Assembly: GCF_039691755.1 (NCBI RefSeq)
Contig: NZ_CP137552.1
Span: 3,286,001-3,350,000 of the forward strand
Source of the DNA: Halomonas sp. Bachu 37
GTDB lineage: Bacteria; Pseudomonadota; Gammaproteobacteria; Pseudomonadales; Halomonadaceae
Length of the DNA: 64,000 nucleotides
Direction of reading: 5' to 3'
The notes under the pieces are model-generated. The model made no database searches. It saw only the letters and a list, made by a program, of their open reading frames with translations, and was not told where the DNA came from. This document shows, piece by piece, positions 23,643 to 32,785 of the stretch; position 1 is the first letter of the stretch, and every line of letters starts with the position of its first letter. Position numbers and translations under genes: made by a program.

Positions 23643-24920
23643 ATGCCATTGTCACCGATCAAGGGATCATGCCTCTCGCTGTCTTTATGGATGCTCAGCC
23701 ACCTTACCCTGGCTCAGGATTTGTCGGGTGTCGTGACACGCGGCGTGAGCCCGCCCTATAGGGAGGCGCTGGACCAATCTCCGCCGAGGCAGGAACTGAC
23801 TGATGTTCCCCTCTCGCCAGCCCTGGAAGCATTGCTTGACCCGAGCGCGCTCGAGCAGGAACTGTCTCGCCATGGCCTCACCGGCGGCAGCGTACTGGGC
23901 GGTGGCGGCAACAAGCTCTTCGTCACGGCCACCGGCGGCTCGGAGACCGCCACGATCGTCATCAACGAGATCGAGCCAACGACAGTGATAACTGCGGCGG
24001 ATGACGAGACCCTGCTCGGGATGGTCGATATTGTCTGGCGCCACGCCCCACCTGAAGCCGGATCACGTATTTATCACATCGTGCTCGACCATCCGTTGCC
24101 TTTGTCCGCCTGGTCGGCCTCCGGTATCACGGGCATTGCCCAGGCCAACATCGCGCCACTGCCACCCAGCCGACATGGCAACGCACAGGGGCTGGGGGCG
24201 GTGGCGGTCTCGAGTTCCGCGCCGGCATCGGTCGAAGACGTCGTGCGAGAAGCCGCGCAGCGTGCGTATGACGCCACTCCTTACGCCAAGCAGCAACGGG
24301 CCGCTATCGATGAGCTTCACGCCCAACATCACGCCTCGATGGTCGAGCAAGAGCAAGGGCGAGAGCGTCAGGCACGCCGCCTGGGACTCGTCTATCGAGC
24401 GCCCGAATTCTGGAGCGAGTTCACCTATTCCGCCGACCTTCGCCGGATCTTCACCGGCGAAGGGGTCCCGCCGGCACTGGCGCTACGTTTCTTGACGGGC
24501 TGGGTTCCCGCACGCGCCCGAACGTGCGGCGGTAGCGATGATGCCAGTCAGGTCGAGTGGCCGGACGGACCGCATTTTCGCCGGATTGCAGCGGACGATC
24601 CGCATGCGGAAATTTTCCCGGCTGAAACCCGGCTGAGCGTACCCCCTGAGCTCTTGGCGGTCTTCGAGATCGTGACTGATGCACCGCTTCTGTCGGAACC
24701 ACTGGTCAACCAGATCCTGGCGCATGACGCCACCCGGACCCGTTTCATCGCCGCAGAACTGGATGCCGCGCGCCTCATGCTGAAGGCCGGCTGTAACAGC
24801 GCAACCAGCAGCCAGTTCGAACAGAACCTTCTGCGCACGATCATGAAGGAAGACAGCTTGCAGGGCGCTGGTGTTTCGATCACCAATGCCGAGGAGGAAA
24901 GTGATGCTCCCCCATCGTGA
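23643..24920 (+). CDS. Secreted protein of unknown function, paralogue A
   Basis: I do not recognise this 425-residue protein. A signal peptide (about 1-24, ending TLAQ) sends it to the periplasm or outside. Residues about 25-180 look beta-rich (LFVTATGGSETATIVINEIEPTTVITA). Residues about 200-245 are a charged helical coil (KQQRAAIDELHAQHHASMVEQEQ). The C-terminal domain (about 245-400) begins VYRAPEFWSEFTYSADLRRIF and contains TGWVPARARTCGG, GPHFRRIA and KAGCNSATSSQFEQNLLR. The same landmarks recur in the next gene, showing two related products. GAGAGG precedes the ATG; its end overlaps the next start by 17 bp. Confidence 0.8.
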   Translation: MPLSPIKGSCLSLSLWMLSHLTLAQDLSGVVTRGVSPPYREALDQSPPRQELTDVPLSPALEALLDPSALEQELSRHGLTGGSVLGGGGNKLFVTATGGSETATIVINEIEPTTVITAADDETLLGMVDIVWRHAPPEAGSRIYHIVLDHPLPLSAWSASGITGIAQANIAPLPPSRHGNAQGLGAVAVSSSAPASVEDVVREAAQRAYDATPYAKQQRAAIDELHAQHHASMVEQEQGRERQARRLGLVYRAPEFWSEFTYSADLRRIFTGEGVPPALALRFLTGWVPARARTCGGSDDASQVEWPDGPHFRRIAADDPHAEIFPAETRLSVPPELLAVFEIVTDAPLLSEPLVNQILAHDATRTRFIAAELDAARLMLKAGCNSATSSQFEQNLLRTIMKEDSLQGAGVSITNAEEESDAPPS

Positions 24921-26739
24921 TACCACACGCCCGCGCTGGCTCGGCACGATGGCTGCCGGGGGCATATTGCTCGCGTCCATGGCGACCGCTCAGGAGCTGC
25001 CGCCACCGGTTGACTTCATGGGCACCTTCTCGCCGAGCGACCTGGCCGAGGCGAGAAAGCATGTCTACGAATTCCACTGCCAAGCCCGCGACACCTCGGC
25101 CTATTGCACCGATCCGGCGCTGATCCTGCGTCGCGAACGTCTTATCGAAGCAGCGGCGGCGGCAATCGCACGGATGCCGGACATTTCAGGACGGCGGGAT
25201 ATCCAACCCAAGGGATTTTGGGCATTTTCCAGCAATATCGTTGGTTGCCGGGATGACAGGCCATGTGTCGCCAGGCTGCTGGACGAGTACACCGCCGCGT
25301 GGAATGCTCGTAACACGGCGGTCGATCCCGACCCCGTCGCCGCCTTTTACGACCCTGGCTACGATTGCACCACTCGACAGATAGAGGCGAAACAGGTCAT
25401 CTGCCGCGATCCATCGCTCGCCGATAAATATCGGGACATGCTCGACCTCGTGGAGAGCGTTACCAAGGCAGTGGATACCAGGCAACTGGCGCCAGAGGAT
25501 CGTACGGTTCTCGCGGACCATTACTGGCACACCACGCTCTATCCCTGTCGTAACGACAAGGCGTGCATCTCGGAGCAACTCGACCTGGGAGTCGGCCGCA
25601 TCAACGCCGTTCTCGCGCACGGTGAAGAAAAGATGGCGGAACTTGCGAGGCAAGAGGCCGTTGCCGAGCGACAACGGCACTTGGCGGCGCTTGCCCAGTC
25701 ACGCCGGGAGGTGGCCGGCAACATCGAAGGAATTTTGCGCGACGTGTCGATGCCGGCGATATCGGCCCAACGGAGCCATTCGCAGGCCCGCGATGAAGTG
25801 CGTGACGAGCGAATCGCCAAGCTCGAAGCGGCACTCGCCGACAGGGCGCAACGGGAAGGGCGTGTCTACCGGGCACTCTGGTTCTGGAGCCAGTTTCGCA
25901 ACCCGAAAGACATGCGCATCGTCTTTGACGGCAACCGCGTGCCTGCGCCCACCAATCCAGACGAGGTAGTCTACTTTCACTTCGGCTATCCCCTGGCGCG
26001 TGGTACCGCTGCGCAAGTCGCCATCCTGACAGCCTGGGTCCGCACTTATGATGCCCATTGCGGTGAACGGCTGCCGAATAATCCCGACACGTTGAGAACG
26101 GAATACCTGGAAACGAATGGCCCGTATTTCCGCCGCATGACCCGGGTCACCAGTACCGATGTGCTGCGTTTCCAGCCGGGCCTGATGCGGCCGTACGTCG
26201 CGTCCCGTGACGCCATGCGCGCAAACCAGGCGAGCCAGTTGCAGAACAATCAATGGCAGATGCTCGGGGAAATCGTGCGCGGCGGTCGCAGTGCCCTCGC
26301 GGGTATGGCCGGCGGGACGATTGAACCCTACCTATATGCACTGGACGATTTTGATCGGTTCTTCCAATTGGTCGGTTGCGACAGCCCGACCGCGCGGCAG
26401 ATGTCCCAGGGTATCTTCCTGCTGGCCGACGGTGCCTCCTTGCCCGCCGAGACAGGCGACGCCGCGATTGCCGGAGCGGCATGGGTGAGCGATAGACCCC
26501 AAGGCGCGGGTGAGTACCGCCTGCACAGCGAGCTGTGCTGGGGATACGAGCTTGCAGCGTCCCATAACGCCTGTGGCTGCCTCGTGGATCTCGCGTCCAG
26601 CCGGATGAATGCACCCACGCCACTGCCTGTATCGCTTGCCTATTCAGAGGTCAACGCGGCCTTCCAGTCGGCCAGCGATGTCGAGCAACGAGTCTGTCGA
26701 AACCCGCTCTCCGCGGTCAGCGGGGGGTTGATCCCGTAG
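24904..26739 (+). CDS. Secreted protein of unknown function, paralogue B with LprI-like repeats
   Basis: An unrecognised 611-residue exported protein. ATG 24904 sits behind GAGGAGG inside the end of the preceding gene. A signal peptide ends TAQE near residue 31. Two segments (EFHCQARDTSAYCTDPALILRRERL and, later, YDCTTRQIEAKQVICRDPSLADKYRDM) resemble LprI-type Cys-x-n-Cys-xDP motifs of lysozyme-inhibitor-like proteins. A helical coil of about 80 residues leads to a domain shared with paralogue A: VYRALWFWSQF, DMRIVFDGNRVP, LTAWVRTYDAHCGE, GPYFRRM and LVGCDSPTARQMSQG. A Cys-rich tail (CWGYELAASHNACGC) suggests disulfides. Function unknown. Confidence 0.8.
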   Translation: MLPHRDTTRPRWLGTMAAGGILLASMATAQELPPPVDFMGTFSPSDLAEARKHVYEFHCQARDTSAYCTDPALILRRERLIEAAAAAIARMPDISGRRDIQPKGFWAFSSNIVGCRDDRPCVARLLDEYTAAWNARNTAVDPDPVAAFYDPGYDCTTRQIEAKQVICRDPSLADKYRDMLDLVESVTKAVDTRQLAPEDRTVLADHYWHTTLYPCRNDKACISEQLDLGVGRINAVLAHGEEKMAELARQEAVAERQRHLAALAQSRREVAGNIEGILRDVSMPAISAQRSHSQARDEVRDERIAKLEAALADRAQREGRVYRALWFWSQFRNPKDMRIVFDGNRVPAPTNPDEVVYFHFGYPLARGTAAQVAILTAWVRTYDAHCGERLPNNPDTLRTEYLETNGPYFRRMTRVTSTDVLRFQPGLMRPYVASRDAMRANQASQLQNNQWQMLGEIVRGGRSALAGMAGGTIEPYLYALDDFDRFFQLVGCDSPTARQMSQGIFLLADGASLPAETGDAAIAGAAWVSDRPQGAGEYRLHSELCWGYELAASHNACGCLVDLASSRMNAPTPLPVSLAYSEVNAAFQSASDVEQRVCRNPLSAVSGGLIP

Positions 26740-26756
26740 CAATGAATGGCGGGCTA

Positions 26757-26786
26757 AAAAAGAAAGCCGCCCCGAGTGGAGGCGGC
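26757..26786 (-). terminator. Terminator of the AEC carrier gene
   Basis: GCCGCC (26766-26771) and GGCGGC (26781-26786) form a stem; read on the minus strand it is followed by TTTCTTTTTT, a good U-tract. It terminates leftward transcripts from the AEC gene and may also stop rightward ones. Confidence 0.7.
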
Positions 26787-26820
26787 AAAAGACCGTGACT
26801 AGCAATGAGAGGGAGAAACC

Positions 26821-27000
26821 ATGACAGAAACTAGCGATTTCCATCCTGGTCATGTGGCGCCTCATCAACGCCACACCCCCAATGTAATCATTCTCATTTA
26901 CCTCGTCAATACTAATGCGAATATTTTTTATTTGATTCCATGTATCATCTTCCTTGGGAGTCTTATCCCCCTGCCAGCCGCAGCCATAACGGCAGGCTGA
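26821..27000 (+). CDS. Possible small protein (59 codons)
   Basis: An ATG behind GAGAGGGAGAAACC, a good ribosome site, opens 59 codons ending at a TGA that overlaps the 3' end of the AEC gene on the other strand. The product has a His-rich start (DFHPGHVAPHQRHTP) and a hydrophobic middle (VIILIYLV, IFYLIPCIIFLGSLI). A Fur-like box lies inside it. It may be a real small membrane protein or a remnant; evidence is limited to the ribosome site and hydrophobicity. Confidence 0.3.
   Translation: MTETSDFHPGHVAPHQRHTPNVIILIYLVNTNANIFYLIPCIIFLGSLIPLPAAAITAG
26883..26901. promoter_or_regulatory. Fur-box-like sequence
   Basis: On the minus strand GTAAATGAGAATGATTACA matches 13 of 19 bases of the Fur consensus. 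No iron-uptake gene is adjacent, so its target is unclear. Confidence 0.35.
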
Positions 27001-27880
27001 GCATCGCCAGTAGCGTCTGCCCGGTAATCAGTGCCGCCATCATTTCCGCATCGCCACCCAACTGACGCGCCAATATGTAAGCGGAAGTGGCCGTGGGCAG
27101 CGCCGCGAATAGCAGCGCTACATCGCGCGATACACTATCCAGCCCCACCAACCACGCCGCCCCCAGCACCAGCGCCGGCATCAGCACCAGCTTGATCATG
27201 TTGGCCGCCCATACTCCGCGGTCCACCCGCAATAGCGCCATCGGGCGCAAGGCCACGCCCACCGCCACCAGGCCCAGTGGCAACGCGGCACGCCCCAGCA
27301 GCTCCACCGTACTGCCACTCCAGCCGGGCAAGCCGATACCGGAAAGATTCAAGACGATCCCGGCGATACACGCCAGGATCAGTGGGTTGCGTAATAGTGC
27401 GGCGACGCTCTTGCCCAGGCTCGAGCTACCCAAAGTTCCCGCCGCGATGAAACTGGCAACGCACAGGACATTCACCACCGGGACCATCAGCGCCACCGCG
27501 ACTGCCGCCGTCGTGGCGCCAAGGCTACCATGCAGGGCCGCCGCCCCCGCGACGCCCACATAGGTGTTGAAGCGTACCGCCCCCTGGAATACCGAGGTGA
27601 ACGCAGCGGCTTCCAGGCGCAACCAGCGACGCGAACGCCACAGGACGATACTGAATATTGTCATCGCTCCCAGCATCACCAGAGCCAGGCGGCCTACCGG
27701 CACCTGGGTAACATCGGCCTCGGCGAGGGTGGCCACCAACATGGCGGGAAACAGCAGGAAATAGATCAGGCGCTCCATCTGTGGCCAGAAATCATCTCCC
27801 GGCTGGCGCCAATACCCCAGGGCCGCTCCCAACAGGATCAACAGGAACAATGGCCCCAGCGCGCCGGTCACCTCCGCCAT
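26963..27880 (-). CDS. AEC-family (auxin efflux carrier-like) transporter
   Basis: An inner-membrane transporter of 305 residues with about ten helices in two halves. Family features include the N-terminal LFLLILLGAALGYW, NTYVGVAGAAALHG after helix 4, the conserved LILACIAGIVLNLSGIGLPGW, and the C-terminal FAALPTATSAYILARQLGGD. AEC proteins export or exchange organic acids or similar anions; the substrate cannot be deduced. It is monocistronic with its own terminator and divergent from the next gene. Confidence 0.9.
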   Translation of the reverse strand: MAEVTGALGPLFLLILLGAALGYWRQPGDDFWPQMERLIYFLLFPAMLVATLAEADVTQVPVGRLALVMLGAMTIFSIVLWRSRRWLRLEAAAFTSVFQGAVRFNTYVGVAGAAALHGSLGATTAAVAVALMVPVVNVLCVASFIAAGTLGSSSLGKSVAALLRNPLILACIAGIVLNLSGIGLPGWSGSTVELLGRAALPLGLVAVGVALRPMALLRVDRGVWAANMIKLVLMPALVLGAAWLVGLDSVSRDVALLFAALPTATSAYILARQLGGDAEMMAALITGQTLLAMLSLPLWLRLAGG

Positions 27881-27982
27881 TTTATTTCTCCTCTACCTGC
27901 GACAACCCTCCACAGGGGCACGCCATCGAATGCTGTTACCATGGCCGTATCCTTCCGTCTAAGTGATAGATGACATTCTGCC

Positions 27983-28489
27983 ATGAACTCGACTTCGGAA
28001 TCCGCCGATCCCTCTTCAGGCTTCCCCATCCTGCGGGTGTTGACCCTGATGACCTGCATCGCGCTCGCCGCTTGCGGCTGGTACTTGCTTTCTCATCTGG
28101 TACGCGGCGATGAGGAAGTGACCTGGTTTGCCGCTCCGGCAGACTGCAACCTGCATGAAGCGCCCTGCTCGGCCGCACTCGGCGAACATGGCCGTGTCAC
28201 ACTCGGTATCGACGTGAGAGGGCATATCGAGGCGTTGCAGCTGCTCCCCTTGAACGTCCACCTGGACGGTATCGAGGCCGACTCGGCAGAAGTGGATTTC
28301 ATCGGCCGCGAAATGGATATGGGCCTGCACCGGTTCCCGTTGACGGCTCGTTCCAGCCAGACGTTTGCCGGTATCGGCCAGGTGGGAATCTGCACTCAGG
28401 AGGTGATGCCGTGGCGGGCGAGGGTGATTATTGATACGCCACAAGGCAAGATGGGAAGCTGGTTCGACTTTGACGTAACCCGGAGCTGA
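27983..28489 (+). CDS. Membrane-anchored periplasmic protein linked to SCO1
   Basis: An unrecognised 168-residue protein. A transmembrane anchor (about 17-40, ILRVLTLMTCIALAACGWYLLSHL) precedes a periplasmic beta-rich domain with the cysteine pair ADCNLHEAPCSAALG and a third Cys in VGICTQEVMPWRARV. The anchor segment contains CxxC-like spacing but no clear lipobox. It ends 2 bp before the SCO1-family gene, so the two are co-expressed. A part in delivering copper or redox control of cytochrome oxidase assembly is inferred only from that neighbour. Confidence 0.75.
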   Translation: MNSTSESADPSSGFPILRVLTLMTCIALAACGWYLLSHLVRGDEEVTWFAAPADCNLHEAPCSAALGEHGRVTLGIDVRGHIEALQLLPLNVHLDGIEADSAEVDFIGREMDMGLHRFPLTARSSQTFAGIGQVGICTQEVMPWRARVIIDTPQGKMGSWFDFDVTRS

Positions 28490-28491
28490 CG

Positions 28492-29082
28492 ATGTCACGA
28501 AAAATGCTAGGGATCGGCGTCGCCATCGTGCTGGTGCTCACCGTGCTCAGCGCCATCGTCTGGTACCAGTACCAGGCAGCCGGCTCATCCCGCGATGCCA
28601 TTGCCGGGGGGCCGGTGGAGCTGCCCTCCACTCAGGGCGAGTTTTCACTGAGCCAGCTGGAGGAAGACCAGATCGCCATCCTCTCGTTCGGCTACACTCA
28701 TTGCCCCGATGTCTGCCCCATGACTCAGGGAGTCAAGCGGCAAGCCTTGCAGCAACTCGATGCGCGCCAGCGCCGACGCGTGGTGCCGGTAATGGTCTCG
28801 GTCGACCCGCAACGCGATACGCTGGAGCGCCTCAAGCAGTATATGGGATTCTTCGGTGACGAATTCATCGCTGTCACCGGCACCTCCACCCAGCTAGAAG
28901 AACTTGCCGAGCGCTACGGCGTGATCTGGCGGCGAGTGGAGAATCCCGATTCCGCCATGGAGTACACCATCGATCACAGCTCGTCGCTCTATCTGGTCGA
29001 CCGGGAGGGGAATATCCTGCAACGAGTCCTTTACTCCCCTACACCCCATGCCCTGACTTCCGCCCTGCAAGAAGTGCTCTAG
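28492..29082 (+). CDS. SCO1/SenC-family copper chaperone
   Basis: A membrane-anchored thioredoxin-fold protein that delivers copper to the CuA site of cytochrome c oxidase or acts as a thiol reductase. A single N-terminal helix (about 5-26) is followed by the SCO domain. The Cu ligands are present: Cys71 and Cys75 in THCPDVCP and a distal His near residue 163 (YTIDHSSSLYLVD). VSVDPQRDTLERLKQYM is also typical. The 196-residue length fits the family. It links the window's copper theme to respiration. Confidence 0.95.
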   Translation: MSRKMLGIGVAIVLVLTVLSAIVWYQYQAAGSSRDAIAGGPVELPSTQGEFSLSQLEEDQIAILSFGYTHCPDVCPMTQGVKRQALQQLDARQRRRVVPVMVSVDPQRDTLERLKQYMGFFGDEFIAVTGTSTQLEELAERYGVIWRRVENPDSAMEYTIDHSSSLYLVDREGNILQRVLYSPTPHALTSALQEVL

Positions 29083-29104
29083 ATCCTCTGGACTGGAAGT
29101 GTTA

Positions 29105-30157
29105 CTAGTCCTGGAGCCGCTGGAGCATCTGCATCAGGGCGCCTGTCTGGGTGCCGTCCCGTGTATCGTGTAACGGATTGAGCTGCCAGGAGCTCTCGGC
29201 AAACCCCCACCAGTCCCAGCATCCCTGGGGGTTGGCCATGCTACTGGTTGCTTGAGGGTACAGCACCAGCTGCTGGTGGCGATCGGCCCAGCGGTTGATA
29301 CCGCTATGGCGAATAAAGGTATCGCCGATCTGGTCATGGCTCATCTGGCAGCCGTGCAGCGCCAGCGTGACACCGCAACCGCCCTCCGCGCATCCTTGCG
29401 GGACGTAGAGATAACCCTCGTCGGCCAGTCCCTTGGCATCGAAATCGCTCTGGTCGAACCGCACCAGCTCACCCTCGGCGGGCGCATCGGTTGCGGCTGT
29501 TTCGGCGTCGGGATGCAGCCAGTCCAGCATCTCCTGCGCCAGTTCCAGATCGCAAGCCAGAACATGGCTATCGCCCCCCTGTCGGCAATCCGCCAGGTCC
29601 TGCGGCGACGTAGCGGCGCTTCGGGTCAGATTGACCGGCCATCCATGTCCCGCTTCCTCGGAGGTTGTCGCCTTGAGCTGCTCAGGGTCGTCCAGCCAAC
29701 GAAGGAACTGCTCAGCGAGTCGCTCGCCGAGCGCCGGATCGATGACCTCATCCTCCTGGCCGTGCCAGGTAAAGACGCGCAGATCACCCAGCGCTTCGGT
29801 ACTGCCGACCTGGTCGCGCTTCAGGTAATCCCGGCGGCGCGATTCCAGCTCATCGAGTTCGGGAAGCCCACGCCGGGTCATCATGCACTGGTTCAAGGCC
29901 AGGCTAAGCGCTCCCTGAGCGCATCCCCAGGGGCCGGCGGCAACAATGCCCAGCCCCTGGAAGTGTTCCGGCCAGGCCACGGCGAGCTGCGCCGCCATGT
30001 ATCCCCCCGAGGAGACACCCACCACGCTCACCTGCTCGGTGGACGCCGCCAGGGTCGGCAAGGCGACGGCTTCTGCCTCGGCATCCTCGGCGCTTGCCTG
30101 CAGCACTACCCCCAAGCTCATGCCGATACCCAGCATCACCTTTGATGAGTGCTTCAT
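29105..30157 (-). CDS. Extracellular PHB-depolymerase-like esterase
   Basis: A secreted alpha/beta hydrolase of 350 residues resembling type-2 short-chain-length polyhydroxyalkanoate depolymerases. A signal peptide ends near residue 23 (LQASA). The nucleophile motif is GVSSGGYM (Ser50). A second conserved region, ALHGCQMSHDQIGDTFIRHSGINRWAD, carries the LHGC oxyanion segment, followed by VLYPQA and PQGCWDWWGF. The His candidate is GHGWPV. The catalytic and LHGC domains appear in the order typical of type 2. It lies 5 bp downstream of the FKBP gene, which may assist folding. Confidence 0.87.
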   Translation of the reverse strand: MKHSSKVMLGIGMSLGVVLQASAEDAEAEAVALPTLAASTEQVSVVGVSSGGYMAAQLAVAWPEHFQGLGIVAAGPWGCAQGALSLALNQCMMTRRGLPELDELESRRRDYLKRDQVGSTEALGDLRVFTWHGQEDEVIDPALGERLAEQFLRWLDDPEQLKATTSEEAGHGWPVNLTRSAATSPQDLADCRQGGDSHVLACDLELAQEMLDWLHPDAETAATDAPAEGELVRFDQSDFDAKGLADEGYLYVPQGCAEGGCGVTLALHGCQMSHDQIGDTFIRHSGINRWADRHQQLVLYPQATSSMANPQGCWDWWGFAESSWQLNPLHDTRDGTQTGALMQMLQRLQD

Positions 30158-30162
30158 GAGCG

Positions 30163-30843
30163 TTACTCGACGTCCAGCAGTTCCACCCGGAACGTCAGAG
30201 TCTCGTTGGGTCCGATGGGGCCTTGGCCTCGCTCGCCGTAAGCCAGGTCCGCCGGGATATAGATCATCCAGCTGTCACCCACGCTCATCAGTTGCAGAGC
30301 TTCCTGCCAGCCTTCGATGACTTGACTGACCTGGAAGCTGACCGGCTTGCCGCGCTCGAAGGAGCTGTCGAAGACGGTACCGTCAAGCAGCATGCCTTCG
30401 TAATTGACCTCGACGGTATCTTCCGCACCCGGCGTTGCGCCATCGCCGGATTCGATGACTTCGTACTGCAGCCCCGATTCGGTCTCGGTCACTTCGTCAC
30501 GCTCGGCATTCTCGGCCAGAAAGGCTTCGCCCTCTCGCTGATTGGCCTGGGCCTGCTCTTGTGCTTGCGCCTGCTGGGCTTCCATCGAGCGTTGCTGGAA
30601 GGCCATCAGCGCTTCGGTCATCTGCTCTTCGTCGAGTGCGATCTCATTGTCTTCGAAGACGTCGCGCATGCCTTGGGTGAAGGTATCGATATCCAGATCG
30701 TCCATGTCCGCCTTCATGCTCTCGCCAAGGGTCACCCCAAGGCTGTAGGCAAGACGCTCCTGCTCGGTTTCCGGTGCCGCCACTACCCAGGGTGCTACAA
30801 CTAGCAAGCTGGCCATTGCCGAAGTCGTCAGTAATCTTTTCAT
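30163..30843 (-). CDS. Periplasmic FKBP-type peptidyl-prolyl isomerase
   Basis: A FkpA/Mip-like isomerase of 226 residues. Signal peptide about 1-22; N-terminal dimerisation helices (LAYSLGVTLGESMKADMDDLDIDTFTQGM) with a Gln/Ala-rich coil at about 90-105; C-terminal FKBP domain (DTVEVNYEGMLLDGTVFDSSFERGKPVSFQVSQVIEGWQEAL, then WMIYIPADLAYGERG). It speeds prolyl isomerisation of exported proteins. It is followed closely by the esterase gene on the same strand. FkpA and FklB cannot be separated with certainty. Confidence 0.93.
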   Translation of the reverse strand: MKRLLTTSAMASLLVVAPWVVAAPETEQERLAYSLGVTLGESMKADMDDLDIDTFTQGMRDVFEDNEIALDEEQMTEALMAFQQRSMEAQQAQAQEQAQANQREGEAFLAENAERDEVTETESGLQYEVIESGDGATPGAEDTVEVNYEGMLLDGTVFDSSFERGKPVSFQVSQVIEGWQEALQLMSVGDSWMIYIPADLAYGERGQGPIGPNETLTFRVELLDVE

Positions 30844-30917
30844 TGCTGAACCTTAACCAGAAGGCGCCAAGCGCCGGTAAATGGGTAAAACGTGATACAT
30901 GCTTTCAAAGAAGCCTA

Positions 30918-30960
30918 ACACCGGCGGGCCGAGGCTGCATCCGCCTCGGCCCGCCGGTGT
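30918..30960 (-). terminator. Long GC-rich terminator of the tea operon
   Basis: A perfect 18-bp stem (ACACCGGCGGGCCGAGGC at 30918-30935 against its complement at 30943-30960) with a 7-nt loop lies 47 bp downstream of teaD. On the minus strand it leads into TTAGGCTTCTTT, only moderately U-rich. It separates the tea operon from the FKBP gene. Confidence 0.8.
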
Positions 30961-31007
30961 GATTTACGACAATACAGACAGCGTAATAGTTTAGCCTCGC
31001 TGCCAAG

Positions 31008-31451
31008 TCATACCACTAAGGTCGGGCAGTGCGCCGCACCAGCCACGCGCTGAGCGACACTCCCCAACAGCAGGCTTTTTTCGCCGTTGGTGCCCTGGGC
31101 GCCGATCACGATCAAGTCGCATTCACGCTTGCGCGCAAAACGAACGATGGTCCGCGATGGCCGCCCTCCCTTGACGAACGCTCTCACGCAGCTGGAATCC
31201 ATCCCCAGCTCGATGGCGTTGGACTTGGCATGGACGGCGATTTCCGTGGCGTACTCTTTCAAGGCATCGTCCGGCAGGTCGAGCCTGTCGGGTCGAACCA
31301 TCGATAACGAGGCCTCGAGTAGGCTGTGATGCTTGAACACACACAGCAGGTAAAGCTCGGCACCGGTCAGCAGATGCAGTCCCACGGCCTTTTCCAACGC
31401 CTTGAGGGCGCCCTTGGAACCATCTACCGGCACCAGTATGCGATGAAACAT
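31008..31451 (-). CDS. teaD: Universal stress protein TeaD of the ectoine TRAP operon
   Basis: A cytosolic UspA-family protein of 147 residues with the ATP-binding signature [31 protein letters not shown] and N-terminal [15 protein letters not shown]. In Halomonas elongata TeaD is an ATP-binding regulator of the ectoine transporter TeaABC. It occupies the same position here, 20 bp after teaC. The symbol rests on this conserved order. Confidence 0.92.
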   Translation of the reverse strand: MFHRILVPVDGSKGALKALEKAVGLHLLTGAELYLLCVFKHHSLLEASLSMVRPDRLDLPDDALKEYATEIAVHAKSNAIELGMDSSCVRAFVKGGRPSRTIVRFARKRECDLIVIGAQGTNGEKSLLLGSVAQRVAGAAHCPTLVV

Positions 31452-31471
31452 AACTCTCTCCTTGCAGACGC

Positions 31472-32755
31472 TTAGCGGAAGGCCACATCACGCAGGAAAA
31501 GCGCAATCTGCGGGAACATGATCAGCAGCGCAGCCGCCAGGATCAACATGAAGATAAAGGGAGGTGTTCCCCTGATGATTTCCCAGTAGGGCCGCTTGAA
31601 GATGGCGATCGCCGTGAAGATGTCACAGCCGAACGGCGGCGTTGCCGAGCCAATCGCCACCTGCAGGGTAATCAGGATACCCACCAGGACCGGGTCGAGG
31701 CCGGTGGCGGCGATGGCCGGCGCGAAGATCGGCGTCAGTACCAGTATCACCACGATCGGGTCGACGAACATGCACGCCACGAAAAACGAGATGCAGATGG
31801 CGATCAAAACGCCAGTGGGGCCGGCTTCGTTGACCCCGACCGCCTCCAGTATTGCCTGTGGAATCTGGGCGAAGGAGATGATCCACGAGAAGCCGTTACC
31901 CACGGCCACCAGGATGAAGACCACAGCAGTGATCAACCCTGTCGACTTGGCGATGGCGTAGATGTGGTTGACCTTCAAAGAGCGGAACACCACGAACTCG
32001 AGCAGGATCGCATACAACACGCAGGCGGCGGCGGCCTCGGTAGGGCTGAAGATACCGCCGTAGATACCGCCGACAATGATTACCGGGAAACCCAGCGGCC
32101 ATAACGCCAAGCGAACCGCGCTCATGCGCTCCTTCCAGCTCGCCTTGGCTTCGGTGGGCACATCGCGAATCACGGCGTAGAGCACGCAATAGGTGGAGAA
32201 CATCAGCAGGATCAACAGGCCCGGCCCGATACCGGCGATGAACAACTCGCCGATCGAGGTGCCCGAGATGACCCCGTAGATGATCATGCCGATACTGGGT
32301 GGAATCAAGAATGCAATGTCGCTTGCATTGATGATGAGTGCCAGTGTGAAAGAGTCGGAATATCCCGCCTTGAGCATGCGCGGGCGCAGCGGCGAACCCA
32401 CCGCTACCACCGTCGCCTGGGTGGAACCGGACACCGCCCCGAACAGCGTACACGATGCCGCGGTGCTCACTGCCAGGCCGCCTTTCACATGGCCGATGAA
32501 GGACATCACCATGTTGATCAGGCGCTCGGCGGACTGCCCGCGCGTCATGATGTCCGCCGCCAGGATAAACATCGGCACCGCAATCAGCGAGGCCGGGCGG
32601 ATCCCCGCCATCATCTGCTGGATCAAGGTATCCATCTGGCCGAAGCCGTTGAACATCATGTAGAAGCCGATGACCGCCGCGGTAATGAGCGGAATCATCA
32701 TCGGAAAGCCCAGCAGCAGCAGGGCTATCATGGTCACTACCATTATTGTGGTCAT
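31472..32755 (-). CDS. teaC: Ectoine TRAP transporter large permease TeaC
   Basis: The DctM-type large membrane subunit (427 residues, about 12-13 helices) of the ectoine/hydroxyectoine TRAP transporter, driven by the sodium gradient. Family motifs include the N-terminal [77 protein letters not shown] and [12 protein letters not shown]. It lies 30 bp after teaB. The substrate is inferred from TeaA. Confidence 0.95.
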   Translation of the reverse strand: MTTIMVVTMIALLLLGFPMMIPLITAAVIGFYMMFNGFGQMDTLIQQMMAGIRPASLIAVPMFILAADIMTRGQSAERLINMVMSFIGHVKGGLAVSTAASCTLFGAVSGSTQATVVAVGSPLRPRMLKAGYSDSFTLALIINASDIAFLIPPSIGMIIYGVISGTSIGELFIAGIGPGLLILLMFSTYCVLYAVIRDVPTEAKASWKERMSAVRLALWPLGFPVIIVGGIYGGIFSPTEAAAACVLYAILLEFVVFRSLKVNHIYAIAKSTGLITAVVFILVAVGNGFSWIISFAQIPQAILEAVGVNEAGPTGVLIAICISFFVACMFVDPIVVILVLTPIFAPAIAATGLDPVLVGILITLQVAIGSATPPFGCDIFTAIAIFKRPYWEIIRGTPPFIFMLILAAALLIMFPQIALFLRDVAFR

Positions 32756-32785
32756 GTACGTTCCCCTTGGGCACCGCGCCCTACG

